64,000 nt of DNA from Methylocystaceae bacterium UBA5192. GTDB taxonomy: Bacteria > Pseudomonadota > Alphaproteobacteria > Rhizobiales > Beijerinckiaceae. The notes under the pieces are model-generated. The model was given only the letters and a program-made list of their open reading frames with translations. It was not told where the DNA came from and searched no databases. This document shows, piece after piece, positions 27,104 through 36,335 of this stretch. The stretch is from positions 21,780 through 85,779 of the forward strand of contig DHWC01000036.1 of the NCBI GenBank assembly GCA_002412985.1. The letters run 5' to 3'. The position numbers were made by a program, and so were the translations under genes. Each line of letters starts with the position of its first letter. The first letter of the stretch is position 1.

Positions 27104-27577
27104 TTAGCGCTTCGAGAATTGGAAACTGCGACGGGCTTTTTTCTTGCCGTATTTTTTACGTTCAACCACACGCGAGTCGCGGGTAAGAAAGCCTTCTTTC
27201 TTTAATGGCGTGCGTAGTTCTGGTTCGTAATTTGTGAGCGCCTTAGCTAAACCATGGCGCACCGCGCCGGCTTGGCCAGATAATCCGCCGCCAGCTACGG
27301 AAACTACAAGGTCATATTGCCCATGACGCTTAACAACTACCAGGGGCTGCTGAAGAATCATGCGCAATACAGGACGTGCAAAATACACTGCGATATCGCG
27401 TCCATTGACAGTAACTTTGCCTGAGCCAGGCTTAATCCAGACTCGAGCCACGGCGTTTTTACGCTTTCCAGTCGCGTAAGCGCGACCGTATTTATCTAGT
27501 TTCTGAACATAGCGCGGAGCGTCGGATACGCCTGCGGCTTGATTGAGGTCGGACAGTGAGGAAAGGGTCTCGGCCAT
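27104..27577 (-). CDS. rpsI: 30S ribosomal protein S9
   Basis: A 157-residue S9 from ATG 27577, with the alphaproteobacterial N-terminal extension ([11 protein letters not shown]) before the core ([21 protein letters not shown]). The C-terminus ends in the universal [12 protein letters not shown], whose last Arg contacts the P-site tRNA. The start lies two bases after the rplM stop, so the two are translated from one transcript. Confidence 0.97.
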   Translation of the reverse strand: MAETLSSLSDLNQAAGVSDAPRYVQKLDKYGRAYATGKRKNAVARVWIKPGSGKVTVNGRDIAVYFARPVLRMILQQPLVVVKRHGQYDLVVSVAGGGLSGQAGAVRHGLAKALTNYEPELRTPLKKEGFLTRDSRVVERKKYGKKKARRSFQFSKR

Positions 27578-27579
27578 GA

Positions 27580-28050
27580 TCAAGCGCTCCGGACGTTCTT
27601 AGTGTTAAGGGCGGCAACGTTCAGCGTTGCAGGGTTTTGAGCGGTGTGTGGATGCTCTGAGCCCTTATAGACGCGAAGATTACTAAGCTGTTGACGGCCC
27701 AGTGGACCGCGGGGAAGCATGCGTTGAACCGCCTTTTCGAGAATGCGCTCAGGGAAACGGCCCTCGAGAATAAATTTTGCGGAGCGTTCTTTGATCCCGC
27801 CTGGATAGCCAGTGTGATGGTAGTAAACTTTCTGATCGCGTTTGCGGCCAGTTAAGACAACCTTATCAGCGTTGATAACAATGATATTATCGCCGTCGTC
27901 CATATGCGGCGTGAAGCTCGCTTTATGTTTGCCGCGAAGGCGTAGCGCAATGATTGAGGCTAATCGCCCAACAACGAGGCCGGATGCATCAATGAGCACC
28001 CATTTTTTTTCGATGTCGGCGGGTTTCGCCGAATAAGTCTTGCCATACAT
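27580..28050 (-). CDS. rplM: 50S ribosomal protein L13
   Basis: A 156-residue L13, normal length, with the family core [33 protein letters not shown] and [14 protein letters not shown]. First gene of the rplM-rpsI operon. The promoter should lie in the 200-base AT-rich spacer toward 28248. Confidence 0.97.
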   Translation of the reverse strand: MYGKTYSAKPADIEKKWVLIDASGLVVGRLASIIALRLRGKHKASFTPHMDDGDNIIVINADKVVLTGRKRDQKVYYHHTGYPGGIKERSAKFILEGRFPERILEKAVQRMLPRGPLGRQQLSNLRVYKGSEHPHTAQNPATLNVAALNTKNVRSA

Positions 28051-28248
28051 AGGATGAAAATTCCGTCTGAACGAGGTGTCCGGATAGGGCGTGAATAAAG
28101 GAAGGTCGAAGAGAGGTCAAGCGCTATTATACACATTTATTATTTACAAGTGTATGATAATAAAAGGTAATTACTAATACGGTAATCAGATACCTCATAA
28201 TAGAGGTCTCCCACCCTCAAACAGCCGCCTGACCTTTCTAAAACAAGC

Positions 28249-29553
28249 CTATTGATGCAAAGACTCCCCGTGCAACGCAATATCCAGACCCTCACGTTCA
28301 TCGTCGCTATTCACCCGAAGCGAAGTAAATAGGGAAACAATTTTCAACGAAATCCATGTGCCAATCACGCACCAAACTATAGTGACGATTACGCCAATTG
28401 CCTGCACTTGTAATTGATGCGTATCGCCCTCAATTAACCCTGCAACTCCTGGATCGCTGTCTGACGCTGTGACAAGCCGGGTCGCAAAGACCCCTGCTAG
28501 CAAGGTACCCATAATCCCGCCAATGCCATGAACGCCGAACACATCTAAGGTATCGTCGTAACGATAAAGATGTTTTGCTACAGTACAGAACCAGTAGCAG
28601 ATGCAGCCGGCAATTAGGCCAATCACAACGCCATGCCAGGGTAAGACATAGCCCGAGGCAGGAGTAATTGTGCCGAGCCCGGCAACTGCGCCTGAGATGA
28701 CCCCCAAAACTGAGGGCTTACCACGCTGAATCCATTCTAGCGCACTCCATATTAGCGCTCCAGAACAAGCGGCTAGATGCGTCGCTACAATTGCAAAGAC
28801 AGCTCTTGAATTTGCCCCGAGCGCTGAGCCGCCATTAAAACCAAACCAGCCGACCCAGAGTAATCCTGTGCCAATAACGGCTAATGAGAGATCAAAGGGG
28901 GCTAAATTTTCTCTCCCGAACCCGACTCTGTTGCCCAACATCAAAGCTGCGACAAGACCGGCAACGCCCGCGTTAATATGGACGACTGTGCCGCCGGCAA
29001 AATCAAGTAAGCCTAGTTTTTGTAAGAACCCGCCCCCCCAGACCCAATGAGCAGAAGGCACATAAACGAGGAAGAGCCAGACGACGCAAAAAAGCATGAA
29101 TGCTGAAAACTTCATGCGTTCCGCAACAGATCCACCGACCAATGCGCAGGTGATGACCGCAAAAGTCATTTGATAGGCCATGAAGAGAACTTCTGGAATT
29201 GTTTTGGCGAAGGGACTAACGCTGTCGAGCTGCAAATCGCGAAGCAAAAAGCGCGACGTATCGCCGATCAATGCGCCTTCGCCGCAAAATGTCAGACTGT
29301 AAGCGGCAGCGATCCATAAAAGTGAGACAATCGCCGTAGCAATGAGACTTTGCGCCATAGTGGCCAAAATATTTTTTTTACGCACCATGCCGCTATAAAA
29401 CAAAGCTAATCCTGGCAGCGTCATCATCAAAACTAGGGCTGTGGACGCGAGCATGAAAGCTGTGTCACCGCCGTTAAAAGCTGGTTGATCTTGAGCTAAA
29501 GCTGGGTTGATCAACAAACCAAGAATTAAAAAAGGCGCAATCAGCTTATGCAT
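28249..29553 (-). CDS. amt: Ammonium transporter (Amt family)
   Basis: A 434-residue Amt/MEP channel for ammonium/ammonia uptake. A signal-peptide-like start (MHKLIAPFLILGLLINPALA) is followed by about eleven membrane segments; typical blocks are ALVLMMTLPGLALFYSGMVRKKN, the Phe-gate/Trp region AHWVWGGGFL, the twin-His region (DVFGVHGIGGIMG) and DFAGGTVVHINAGVAG. ATG at 29553 is taken; a TTG 33 bases upstream is less likely. Unlike most members there is no glnK immediately before it, so control by a PII protein must come from elsewhere. Confidence 0.93.
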   Translation of the reverse strand: MHKLIAPFLILGLLINPALAQDQPAFNGGDTAFMLASTALVLMMTLPGLALFYSGMVRKKNILATMAQSLIATAIVSLLWIAAAYSLTFCGEGALIGDTSRFLLRDLQLDSVSPFAKTIPEVLFMAYQMTFAVITCALVGGSVAERMKFSAFMLFCVVWLFLVYVPSAHWVWGGGFLQKLGLLDFAGGTVVHINAGVAGLVAALMLGNRVGFGRENLAPFDLSLAVIGTGLLWVGWFGFNGGSALGANSRAVFAIVATHLAACSGALIWSALEWIQRGKPSVLGVISGAVAGLGTITPASGYVLPWHGVVIGLIAGCICYWFCTVAKHLYRYDDTLDVFGVHGIGGIMGTLLAGVFATRLVTASDSDPGVAGLIEGDTHQLQVQAIGVIVTIVWCVIGTWISLKIVSLFTSLRVNSDDEREGLDIALHGESLHQ

Positions 29554-30173
29554 TGAACGGCTCTCATCTGAGTTTTCATTAGCCAAATAAAAATTACGCT
29601 TTGTAAGCGTCCCGATCTGTCTAGACGGGAGGGCTCTCTGCCTTCTCTGACTAAAAAGTTAGCAAATTACTTTCGGCTGATTGCTTTAAATTAAAGCAGA
29701 GCCGATGCAATGCTCGTTATGTATTAAAAATAGGCATAAAATGATCAATAAATAGCCGATTAGCAAATTATCGCCTAATTAATAAGCTGAAACTCAAGGG
29801 CGCTTTCCGTTTACAATTATTAACTTCTAGCTGCTCCTAAATCAGCTATTCTCTAGCGCCGCAAGATAGGGATAGGCGCGCAGATCTTAGTTAAAATGGG
29901 GCTTTCATTGCAATCAAAGGAAGTAATTCAGTTTTTTCAAACAAAGCCTTGCTGCACTGGCAAATTAAACCAGCCTAAGAGCTATAGATTAAAATCCGTC
30001 GGTCGCAGGTGCGAAGAAGTTTTAGGGATTTACCAATTGCTGAATAAAGGGTGCTTGTCGCTCAGGAATAAAAATCGATAGCGATGATAGATCATTATCA
30101 TCATATTCATGGCTCAGTAGAGATTGACCTTGATAGATCTGATTAAGAGAATAGTGGGGCGGGGTAAAATTTT
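29554..30173. other. Spacer between amt and the M17 peptidase gene
   Basis: Divergent promoter region of 620 bases. An odd-centred perfect 17-bp palindrome, TGCTTTAA-A-TTAAAGCA, lies at 29682-29698, about 130 bases upstream of amt, and could be an operator. I found no sigma-54 site (TGGC-N8-TTGC) for amt. A 61-codon open frame at 29896-30081 lacks a ribosome binding site and protein-like composition. Confidence 0.4.
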
Positions 30174-31571
30174 ATGAACGCATTACTTGAGAACTGGACG
30201 CCTAATGCGACAGTCATAAACTTCGTCGATGAAAAAACATGGCCTAAGCTTTGTCAAAAACTTACACCGATTAGCGTTAACTACGCACAAAAGTTAGGCT
30301 TTGACGCCAAACCAGGAAGTTTATTCTTCGCGCCCGCTGTGGAGAACGAGCCTGCCAGCGTCTTTTTTGGCGTTGACCAGCAGGATACAAAAAAATCAGA
30401 TCCTTTCCAGGCCGGAAAATTAGTCGCTCTCCTCCCAGCTGGTCTTTATCGCTTTGGCGATAGCGTAAATGATAAGTCACAAGCTACGTTGGCTTTTCTA
30501 CTCTCGGCCTATTCATTTTCAGACTACGTAACCACAAAAAAACGCAAGCCGAGTCTTTGCGCGCCAAAAGAAATTGATCATCTTAGAATTAAGCGCATAG
30601 CTGAAGCGATTTATTTGGGCAGAAATCTTGTTAATACTCCGGCCAATGATATGGGGCCTGAGGCATTGGAACAGGCGGCATTAGCCCTTGCAAAGAAATA
30701 TGGCGCGGAAACCAAGAAGTTTGTCGCAGAAGATCTCCTGCATAAAAACTTTCCTCTTATTCATGCTGTGGGGCGGGCTGCAGCGCAAGCACCTCGCTTA
30801 GTTGAGTTCTGGCATGGTCCAATGGACGGTCTGAAGATTACGCTTGTTGGAAAAGGCGTTTGTTTTGATAGTGGTGGGTTGGATATCAAGCCCGCTAGCG
30901 CGATGCAGCTGATGAAAAAAGATATGGGTGGCGCTGCGACAACCTTGTCCTTAGCTATGATGATAATGGACAGCGATATTCCAGTTAGATTGCGCGTCCT
31001 TATTCCTATCGTTGAAAATTCAATCTCTGCAAACGCCTTTCGACCTGGCGACATTTATCCTAGTCGTAAAGGCTTGAGTGTAGAAATAGGCGACACAGAT
31101 GCGGAAGGTCGATTAATTCTTGCAGATGCATTGGCTTATGCCGGAGAAGAGCCACATGATTTATTATTCAATTTCGCAACATTGACTGGCGCAGCGCGTG
31201 TAGCGCTTGGACCTGAATTACCGCCCTTTTATACAGATGACGATGAACTGGCTCAGGAAATTTTTTCACATGCGATGAAAAGTTATGATCCTTTGTGGAG
31301 GATGCCCTTGTGGAATAATTATGACAAGGCTTTGGAAGGTAAAATATCTGACCTTGTCAGCGTAACCAGCGGTGGTTTTTCCGGCTCAATCACAGCAGCG
31401 CTTTTCTTGCGCAGATTTGTTAATGATCCCAGTAAATGGGCGCATTTCGATATTTATGCATGGAACCCTATCACAAAGCCAGGAAAACCAGAAGGCGGAG
31501 AGATTCAAGCTGCGCGTGCTCTTTATGATTTAATTGAGCGGCGGGTTGAGGAAAGAAAGTTATCCCGGTGA
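30174..31571 (+). CDS. Leucyl aminopeptidase family protein (M17)
   Basis: A 465-residue dinuclear-metal aminopeptidase. The catalytic domain has GKGVCFDSGGLDIKP with the metal-binding Lys/Asp region, KKDMGGAA, and the signature DTDAEGRL that replaces NTDAEGRL of PepA. The N-terminal domain is shorter and more diverged than in PepA, as in the second M17 paralogue of Hyphomicrobiales. It removes N-terminal residues from peptides in the cytoplasm. The NlpC/P60 gene overlaps its stop (GTGA), so the pair is co-translated; both could act in peptide or murein recycling, by inference. Confidence 0.9.
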   Translation: MNALLENWTPNATVINFVDEKTWPKLCQKLTPISVNYAQKLGFDAKPGSLFFAPAVENEPASVFFGVDQQDTKKSDPFQAGKLVALLPAGLYRFGDSVNDKSQATLAFLLSAYSFSDYVTTKKRKPSLCAPKEIDHLRIKRIAEAIYLGRNLVNTPANDMGPEALEQAALALAKKYGAETKKFVAEDLLHKNFPLIHAVGRAAAQAPRLVEFWHGPMDGLKITLVGKGVCFDSGGLDIKPASAMQLMKKDMGGAATTLSLAMMIMDSDIPVRLRVLIPIVENSISANAFRPGDIYPSRKGLSVEIGDTDAEGRLILADALAYAGEEPHDLLFNFATLTGAARVALGPELPPFYTDDDELAQEIFSHAMKSYDPLWRMPLWNNYDKALEGKISDLVSVTSGGFSGSITAALFLRRFVNDPSKWAHFDIYAWNPITKPGKPEGGEIQAARALYDLIERRVEERKLSR

Positions 31572-32413
31572 ACCAGAAATTTGATCGTCGTTTAACGCCC
31601 GCCCGGAGTGACTTAGCGGCATCTTATTTGAAAGGCCAAGTTGAGGCCGATTGTTTTAAAGATGGCGCGCCGATGGAGGTGCGGGAATGTATCGTTGATC
31701 TCAGGCGTGATCCTCGGCCAGATTCTTCTGTTGATACGCAGGTTCTCTTTGGGGAAGGCGTACAAGTATATGATGAGGAGGAAGGCTGGGTTTGGGTCCA
31801 ATTGCATAATGACCAATATGTCGGTTGGATCGCAGCTAACACGCTTTGGAGCAAGCTAAGTCGCCCAACGCATCGCGTATGTGTCCCACGAACTTTCATT
31901 TATCCAGGTCCAAGTATAAAATTACCGCCTTTGCAGGCGCTTCCTCTTGGGGCTGAGATCGAGGTCGTCGAAGCGCGCGGTGATTTCTTGATGACGACAA
32001 ATTCGTGTTTCATCTATGGCGCTCATCTCGCGCCTATAGGGGAAAATAATCCTGATTTTGTTGCAGTTGCAGAAAAATTCCTTAATGCGCCCTATCTTTG
32101 GGGCGGCAAATCATGGATGGGCATAGATTGTTCAGGTTTGGTGCAGATCTCTTTATTGATGAGTGGTTATAAAGCCCCGCGAGATAGCGACATGCAGGAA
32201 ATGCAGTTAGGCAAGCCGATTGACAATCATACGGCATTGCAGCGCGGAGATCTCATTTTCTGGAAAGGACATGTCGGCATTATGCGCGATGAAGTTACAT
32301 TATTGCATGCCAATGGGTCGCACATGTTAGTGTCAAGTGAGCCGCTTTCATTAGTAAGAGATCGTAATTTACAGGCAGGAGCCGGCGAAATTACAAGCTA
32401 TCGTCGATTATAA
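31568..32413 (+). CDS. NlpC/P60 family cell-wall peptidase with SH3 domains
   Basis: A 281-residue protein. Residues about 40-150 hold SH3-like repeats (VQVYDEEEGWVWVQLHNDQYVGWI; the DPP-type N-terminal SH3 domain), followed by an NlpC/P60 catalytic domain: nucleophile Cys in MGIDCSGLVQIS, His in GDLIFWKGHVGIM, and a third polar residue at LLHANGSH. Such enzymes cut gamma-D-Glu-diamino acid bonds in murein peptides. There is no signal peptide, so it probably acts on cytoplasmic recycled peptides. GTG start preceded by AGGAAAG; overlaps the upstream gene. Confidence 0.9.
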   Translation: MNQKFDRRLTPARSDLAASYLKGQVEADCFKDGAPMEVRECIVDLRRDPRPDSSVDTQVLFGEGVQVYDEEEGWVWVQLHNDQYVGWIAANTLWSKLSRPTHRVCVPRTFIYPGPSIKLPPLQALPLGAEIEVVEARGDFLMTTNSCFIYGAHLAPIGENNPDFVAVAEKFLNAPYLWGGKSWMGIDCSGLVQISLLMSGYKAPRDSDMQEMQLGKPIDNHTALQRGDLIFWKGHVGIMRDEVTLLHANGSHMLVSSEPLSLVRDRNLQAGAGEITSYRRL

Positions 32414-32435
32414 TAAAGTCTCGATCCTCTTATCA

Positions 32436-34058
32436 TTAATCGAGTGGCTCAACTTTATTGTGAAATGCTGCAGCAAATAAAGCGCGCGTATACTCTTGTT
32501 TCGGATTAGCGAATATTTCTTCAGCTGATCCTGATTCGACAACTTTTCCATGACGCATAACAATCAGATGCGCTGCTAACGCTTTGACAACGCGTAAATC
32601 ATGACTAATAAAAAGATAGGCTAATGACATGCGATTTTGCAAATCGCGCAATAAATCTATGATTTGAGCTTGTACTGACATATCCAGCGCAGATGTGGGC
32701 TCATCTAAAACGATAAATTTTGGTTCAAGAACGATAGCTCTTGCAATTGCAATGCGCTGCCTTTGTCCGCCCGAAAACTCATGTGGATACCGATCCATTG
32801 TGCTCGGATCAAGGCCGGTTTCTTTAAGGGCTTTTCCAACTATTTCCCGTCTTTCGTGGAGAGATAGTTCAGGGCGTTGAACGGTTAGGCCTTCTGCAAC
32901 AATTTCTGCAACAGACATACGCGGCGAGAGAGAGCCATACGGATCTTGGAAAACTATTTGCATATCACGTCTAATTGGACGCATATCCGCTACACTTGCG
33001 CCATCAATATTGTTTCCAAGAAAAACAATAGGTCCTTCAGAACGTATTAAACGCAGTAATGCGAGAGCGAGGGTCGTTTTACCTGATCCGGATTCTCCAA
33101 CAACGCCAACTGTTGAGCCAGCGTGAACTTTCAACGTTACCCCATCTACGGCTTTGATATGATCTACCGTTCGCCTCATGAATCCACGTTTTATTGGAAA
33201 CCAAACCCGCAGGTTATCAGCTGAGATGACAATTGGGGCATTTTCATTTTCTTTGAGCGGTAAACCTTTAGGCTCGGCGCTCAGTAATGCTTTAGTGTAG
33301 GGATGCGTGGGTTTAGAAAATACGCTAATCACATCGCCTTTTTCGACGATTTCTCCTTTTTTCATTACGCATACATGACTTGCAAAACGACGGACTAACC
33401 CTAGGTCATGAGTTATAAATAGGATAGCCATGTGATAGTTTTTTTGGAGCCGTTCAAGCAAGGCTAGAATTTGCGCCTGAACAGTTACGTCCAGCGCAGT
33501 AGTTGGCTCATCAGCAATAAGTAAATCAGGCTTATTTGCTAGAGCCATTGCGATCATTACCCTTTGACGCTGTCCTCCCGATAATTGATGAGGGTAGGCG
33601 CCAAGTCGTGCACTGGGATTTGGAATGCCAACTTCTGTTAATAATTCAATGACGCGCGCACGTCTTACTGACTCTTGATTTAACCCATGGAGTTCAAGTA
33701 TTTCGCTTATTTGTCGCTCAATCGTATGCAGCGGATTGAGAGAGGTCATAGGTTCTTGAAAAACCATTGTTATCCGAGCGCCGCGGATTTTGCGCAAGGA
33801 TTCGTCATCAAGCTTCAGTAAATCTTCTTGAGAAAAATAAGCTTCGCCAGAATATTTTGCGCCAGGCGGCAACAAGCGCACTAATGATAAAGCGCTAATT
33901 GACTTACCTGAACCAGATTCGCCAACGAGCGCTAATGTTTTCCCCGCTTCAATTGAAAAGGAGATCCTATTAACGGCGACTGTTTCTCGGCCATTTTGAC
34001 TGAATGATACCGAAAGGTCTCGAACATCCAGCAGAGGATTAGTCAAACTCTCTGTCAT
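32436..34058 (-). CDS. yejF: Peptide ABC transporter, fused double ATPase YejF
   Basis: A 540-residue protein with two complete ABC ATPases: first Walker A GESGSGKSISAL, signature LSGGQRQRVMIAMA and Walker B LLIADEPTTALD; second GESGSGKTTLALAL, FSGGQRQRIAIARA and FIVLDEPTSALD. It powers the YejABEF importer of oligopeptides (and of microcin C in enterobacteria). Its start overlaps the yejE stop by four bases; it is the last gene of the yejABEF operon. The two domains match YejF and not separate Dpp/OppDF genes. Confidence 0.93.
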   Translation of the reverse strand: MTESLTNPLLDVRDLSVSFSQNGRETVAVNRISFSIEAGKTLALVGESGSGKSISALSLVRLLPPGAKYSGEAYFSQEDLLKLDDESLRKIRGARITMVFQEPMTSLNPLHTIERQISEILELHGLNQESVRRARVIELLTEVGIPNPSARLGAYPHQLSGGQRQRVMIAMALANKPDLLIADEPTTALDVTVQAQILALLERLQKNYHMAILFITHDLGLVRRFASHVCVMKKGEIVEKGDVISVFSKPTHPYTKALLSAEPKGLPLKENENAPIVISADNLRVWFPIKRGFMRRTVDHIKAVDGVTLKVHAGSTVGVVGESGSGKTTLALALLRLIRSEGPIVFLGNNIDGASVADMRPIRRDMQIVFQDPYGSLSPRMSVAEIVAEGLTVQRPELSLHERREIVGKALKETGLDPSTMDRYPHEFSGGQRQRIAIARAIVLEPKFIVLDEPTSALDMSVQAQIIDLLRDLQNRMSLAYLFISHDLRVVKALAAHLIVMRHGKVVESGSAEEIFANPKQEYTRALFAAAFHNKVEPLD

Positions 34059-35221
34059 TCGAAACTTTTCCTCGGGTCAAAGGCGTCGCGAACTGACTCG
34101 CCAATAAAGATCAACAAGGCAAGCATTAGCGCAATGATACAAAAGCCAGTCAGAGCAAGCCATGGAGCCTGCAGATTAGATTTACCCTGAAGGAGAAGCT
34201 CCCCCAGTGAAGGAGAACCAGGAGGCAGTCCAAATCCTAAAAAATCTAATGATGTGAGTGTTGTTATCGAGGAGTTTAGAATAAAGGGTAGAAATGTCAG
34301 TGTAGCTACAGTGGCGTTCGGCAGTAAGTGCTGCATGATAATACGATAATTACTAAGACCTAATGCGCGAGCTGCATTCACATATTCAAAATTACGAGCT
34401 CTGAAAAATTCAGCGCGAACAACATGGACAAGAGATACCCATGAAAAGAGCAAAAGAATGCCAAGCAAAACGAAAAAGCCTGGCGTTAGAAAAGATGAAA
34501 TTATAATTAATAGATAAAGTTGCGGTAGGGATGACCAGATTTCGATGAATCTTTGAAAAATCAGGTCTACGGCGCCGCCAAAATAGCCCTGCACTGCGCC
34601 TGCAGCAACTCCTATAATTGAGGATACAGTTGCTAGGATTAATCCAAATAGCACCGATAATCGGAAGCCATAAAGCAATCTTGCAACGACATCTCGTCCC
34701 TGATCGTCGGTTCCAAGCCAATTCCATTCAATATCTGCACAACCATGATTGGGGTGATCAGACTTATTGAGTTTAGCAGCTGCAGCCTCACATTGTCGGT
34801 CGCTGAGCATCCATGTAGGCGGCGAGGGAGCTGGCGTTGGCAGATCAAGGTTATGCGTATCATAGGAGTAGCGCACAGGCGGCCAAATCATCCAACCTTG
34901 AGCTTTAATTTCATTTTCGATGGTAGGGTCTCGATAATCGGTTCTGGCGAGAAAACCGCCAAATTTTTCTTCTGGATAGGTTATGAAAACAGGAAATAAT
35001 ATTTCACCTTTATAATAGGCAATTATCGGTCGATCATTAGCAAGAATATTTGATAGCATCGACATGACAAAGAGGGTCATGAAAATCCAAAATGACCAAT
35101 AACCGCGTTTATTAGCCTTGAAGTTGGCAAGACGCCTTTTATTTAGCGGCGTAAGTTTTAACCAGCCAGTGCGCACAACGGGCGGAGCGAGTTGGTCGGA
35201 AGCAGTCGTAGGTCCCACCAC
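34055..35221 (-). CDS. yejE: Peptide ABC transporter permease YejE
   Basis: A 388-residue inner-membrane permease of the DppC/OppC type with an N-terminal helix (YWSFWIFMTLFVMSML), the large periplasmic insertion typical of YejE (GEILFPVFITYPEEKFGG onward), and an EAA-type motif (YVNAARALGLSNYRIIMQHLLPN) near residue 285 that contacts the ATPase. The start is GTG, with TAGTG overlapping the yejB stop; a second GTG three bases later is better spaced from GGGAGG. Confidence 0.93.
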   Translation of the reverse strand: MVGPTTASDQLAPPVVRTGWLKLTPLNKRRLANFKANKRGYWSFWIFMTLFVMSMLSNILANDRPIIAYYKGEILFPVFITYPEEKFGGFLARTDYRDPTIENEIKAQGWMIWPPVRYSYDTHNLDLPTPAPSPPTWMLSDRQCEAAAAKLNKSDHPNHGCADIEWNWLGTDDQGRDVVARLLYGFRLSVLFGLILATVSSIIGVAAGAVQGYFGGAVDLIFQRFIEIWSSLPQLYLLIIISSFLTPGFFVLLGILLLFSWVSLVHVVRAEFFRARNFEYVNAARALGLSNYRIIMQHLLPNATVATLTFLPFILNSSITTLTSLDFLGFGLPPGSPSLGELLLQGKSNLQAPWLALTGFCIIALMLALLIFIGESVRDAFDPRKSFE

Positions 35222-36333
35222 TAGACCTCCCGCGTTTCAAAATCGATGCGGGGGTCAATCCAAGTATATGTCAGATCCGAAATGAGGTTTACGACCAGTC
35301 CCAACAGCGCAAAAATATAAAGATTGGCGAAAACTACAGGATAGTCTCGATTTACGATGCTTTCGAAAGAGAGATAACCAAGTCCATCAAGTGAAAATAT
35401 AGTCTCAATCAAAACTGATCCCGTGAAAAAGGCGTGAACAAAAGCCCCGGGAAAACCCGCTATAACGATCAACATAGCATTACGAAAGACATGTCCATAA
35501 AGAACTCGATTTTCAGTTAGACCCTTCATACGCGCAGTTTGAACATATTGTTTACGAATTTCATCAAGGAATGAGTTTTTTGTTAAAAATGTTTGTGTCG
35601 CAAAAGCGCCTAAGGTCATGGCGCTGACCGGCAGTATGATATGCCAGCCATAATCTATTATTTTACCTAAGTAAGAAAGTTGATCAAAATTATCTGAAGT
35701 CAGGCCTCTTAGCGGAAATATTTGCCAAAATGAGCCTCCCGCAAAAAGAACGATTAATAGCATTGCAAATAAAAAGCTCGGTATAGCATAGCCGATGATG
35801 ATTACATTTGAGGTCCACATATCAAATTTTGATCCATCGCGAACGGCCTTTGCAATCCCAAGCGGTATTGAAATGGAGTATGAAATGAGAGTCATCCAAA
35901 ATCCCAGCGACATAGACACGGGCAATTTATCAGCGATTAGTTTGATAACGCTTTCATCTCGGAAATAACTGCGTCCAAAGTCAAAGACAGCATAATTTTT
36001 GACCATAAGCAGAAATCTCTCCCAGGCTGGCTTATCAAAGCCAAATTGTCGTTCGAGCTCTGCAATAAATTTAGGATCAAGTCCTTGAGCGCCGCGATAT
36101 TTCGAAGCTGTTTCGGCCATCATTGGCCCTGCCTGGCTCGCTGCGCCTTGGCCGACATCGCCGCCTCCGCCCGAGAAACGTCCGGCGGCTCCAACGTCAA
36201 ACCCTTGCAACTGCGCGATGATGCGTTCAACGGGTCCGCCAGGCGCAAATTGCACAATCGCAAATGAAATAAGCATAATCCCCAAAATTGTTGGGATCAT
36301 GAGTAGAATACGTCGAGCGATATAAGCGCCCAT
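35221..36333 (-). CDS. yejB: Peptide ABC transporter permease YejB
   Basis: A 370-residue permease of the DppB/OppB type: the N-terminal helix MGAYIARRILLMIPTILGIM is typical, there is a Gly-rich insertion (FSGGGGDVGQG, near residue 53) and an EAA loop (QYVQTARMKGLTENRVLYGHVFRNA). It pairs with YejE in the membrane. Begins two bases after the yejA stop. Confidence 0.93.
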   Translation of the reverse strand: MGAYIARRILLMIPTILGIMLISFAIVQFAPGGPVERIIAQLQGFDVGAAGRFSGGGGDVGQGAASQAGPMMAETASKYRGAQGLDPKFIAELERQFGFDKPAWERFLLMVKNYAVFDFGRSYFRDESVIKLIADKLPVSMSLGFWMTLISYSISIPLGIAKAVRDGSKFDMWTSNVIIIGYAIPSFLFAMLLIVLFAGGSFWQIFPLRGLTSDNFDQLSYLGKIIDYGWHIILPVSAMTLGAFATQTFLTKNSFLDEIRKQYVQTARMKGLTENRVLYGHVFRNAMLIVIAGFPGAFVHAFFTGSVLIETIFSLDGLGYLSFESIVNRDYPVVFANLYIFALLGLVVNLISDLTYTWIDPRIDFETREV

Positions 36334-36335
36334 TA

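Noticed and set aside
29587..29800. Sigma-54 promoter for the ammonium transporter
   Set aside because: No TGGC-N8-TTGC on the minus strand in the spacer.
29896..30081. 61-codon frame on the plus strand before the M17 peptidase
   Set aside because: No ribosome binding site, composition unlike a protein, within a promoter spacer.
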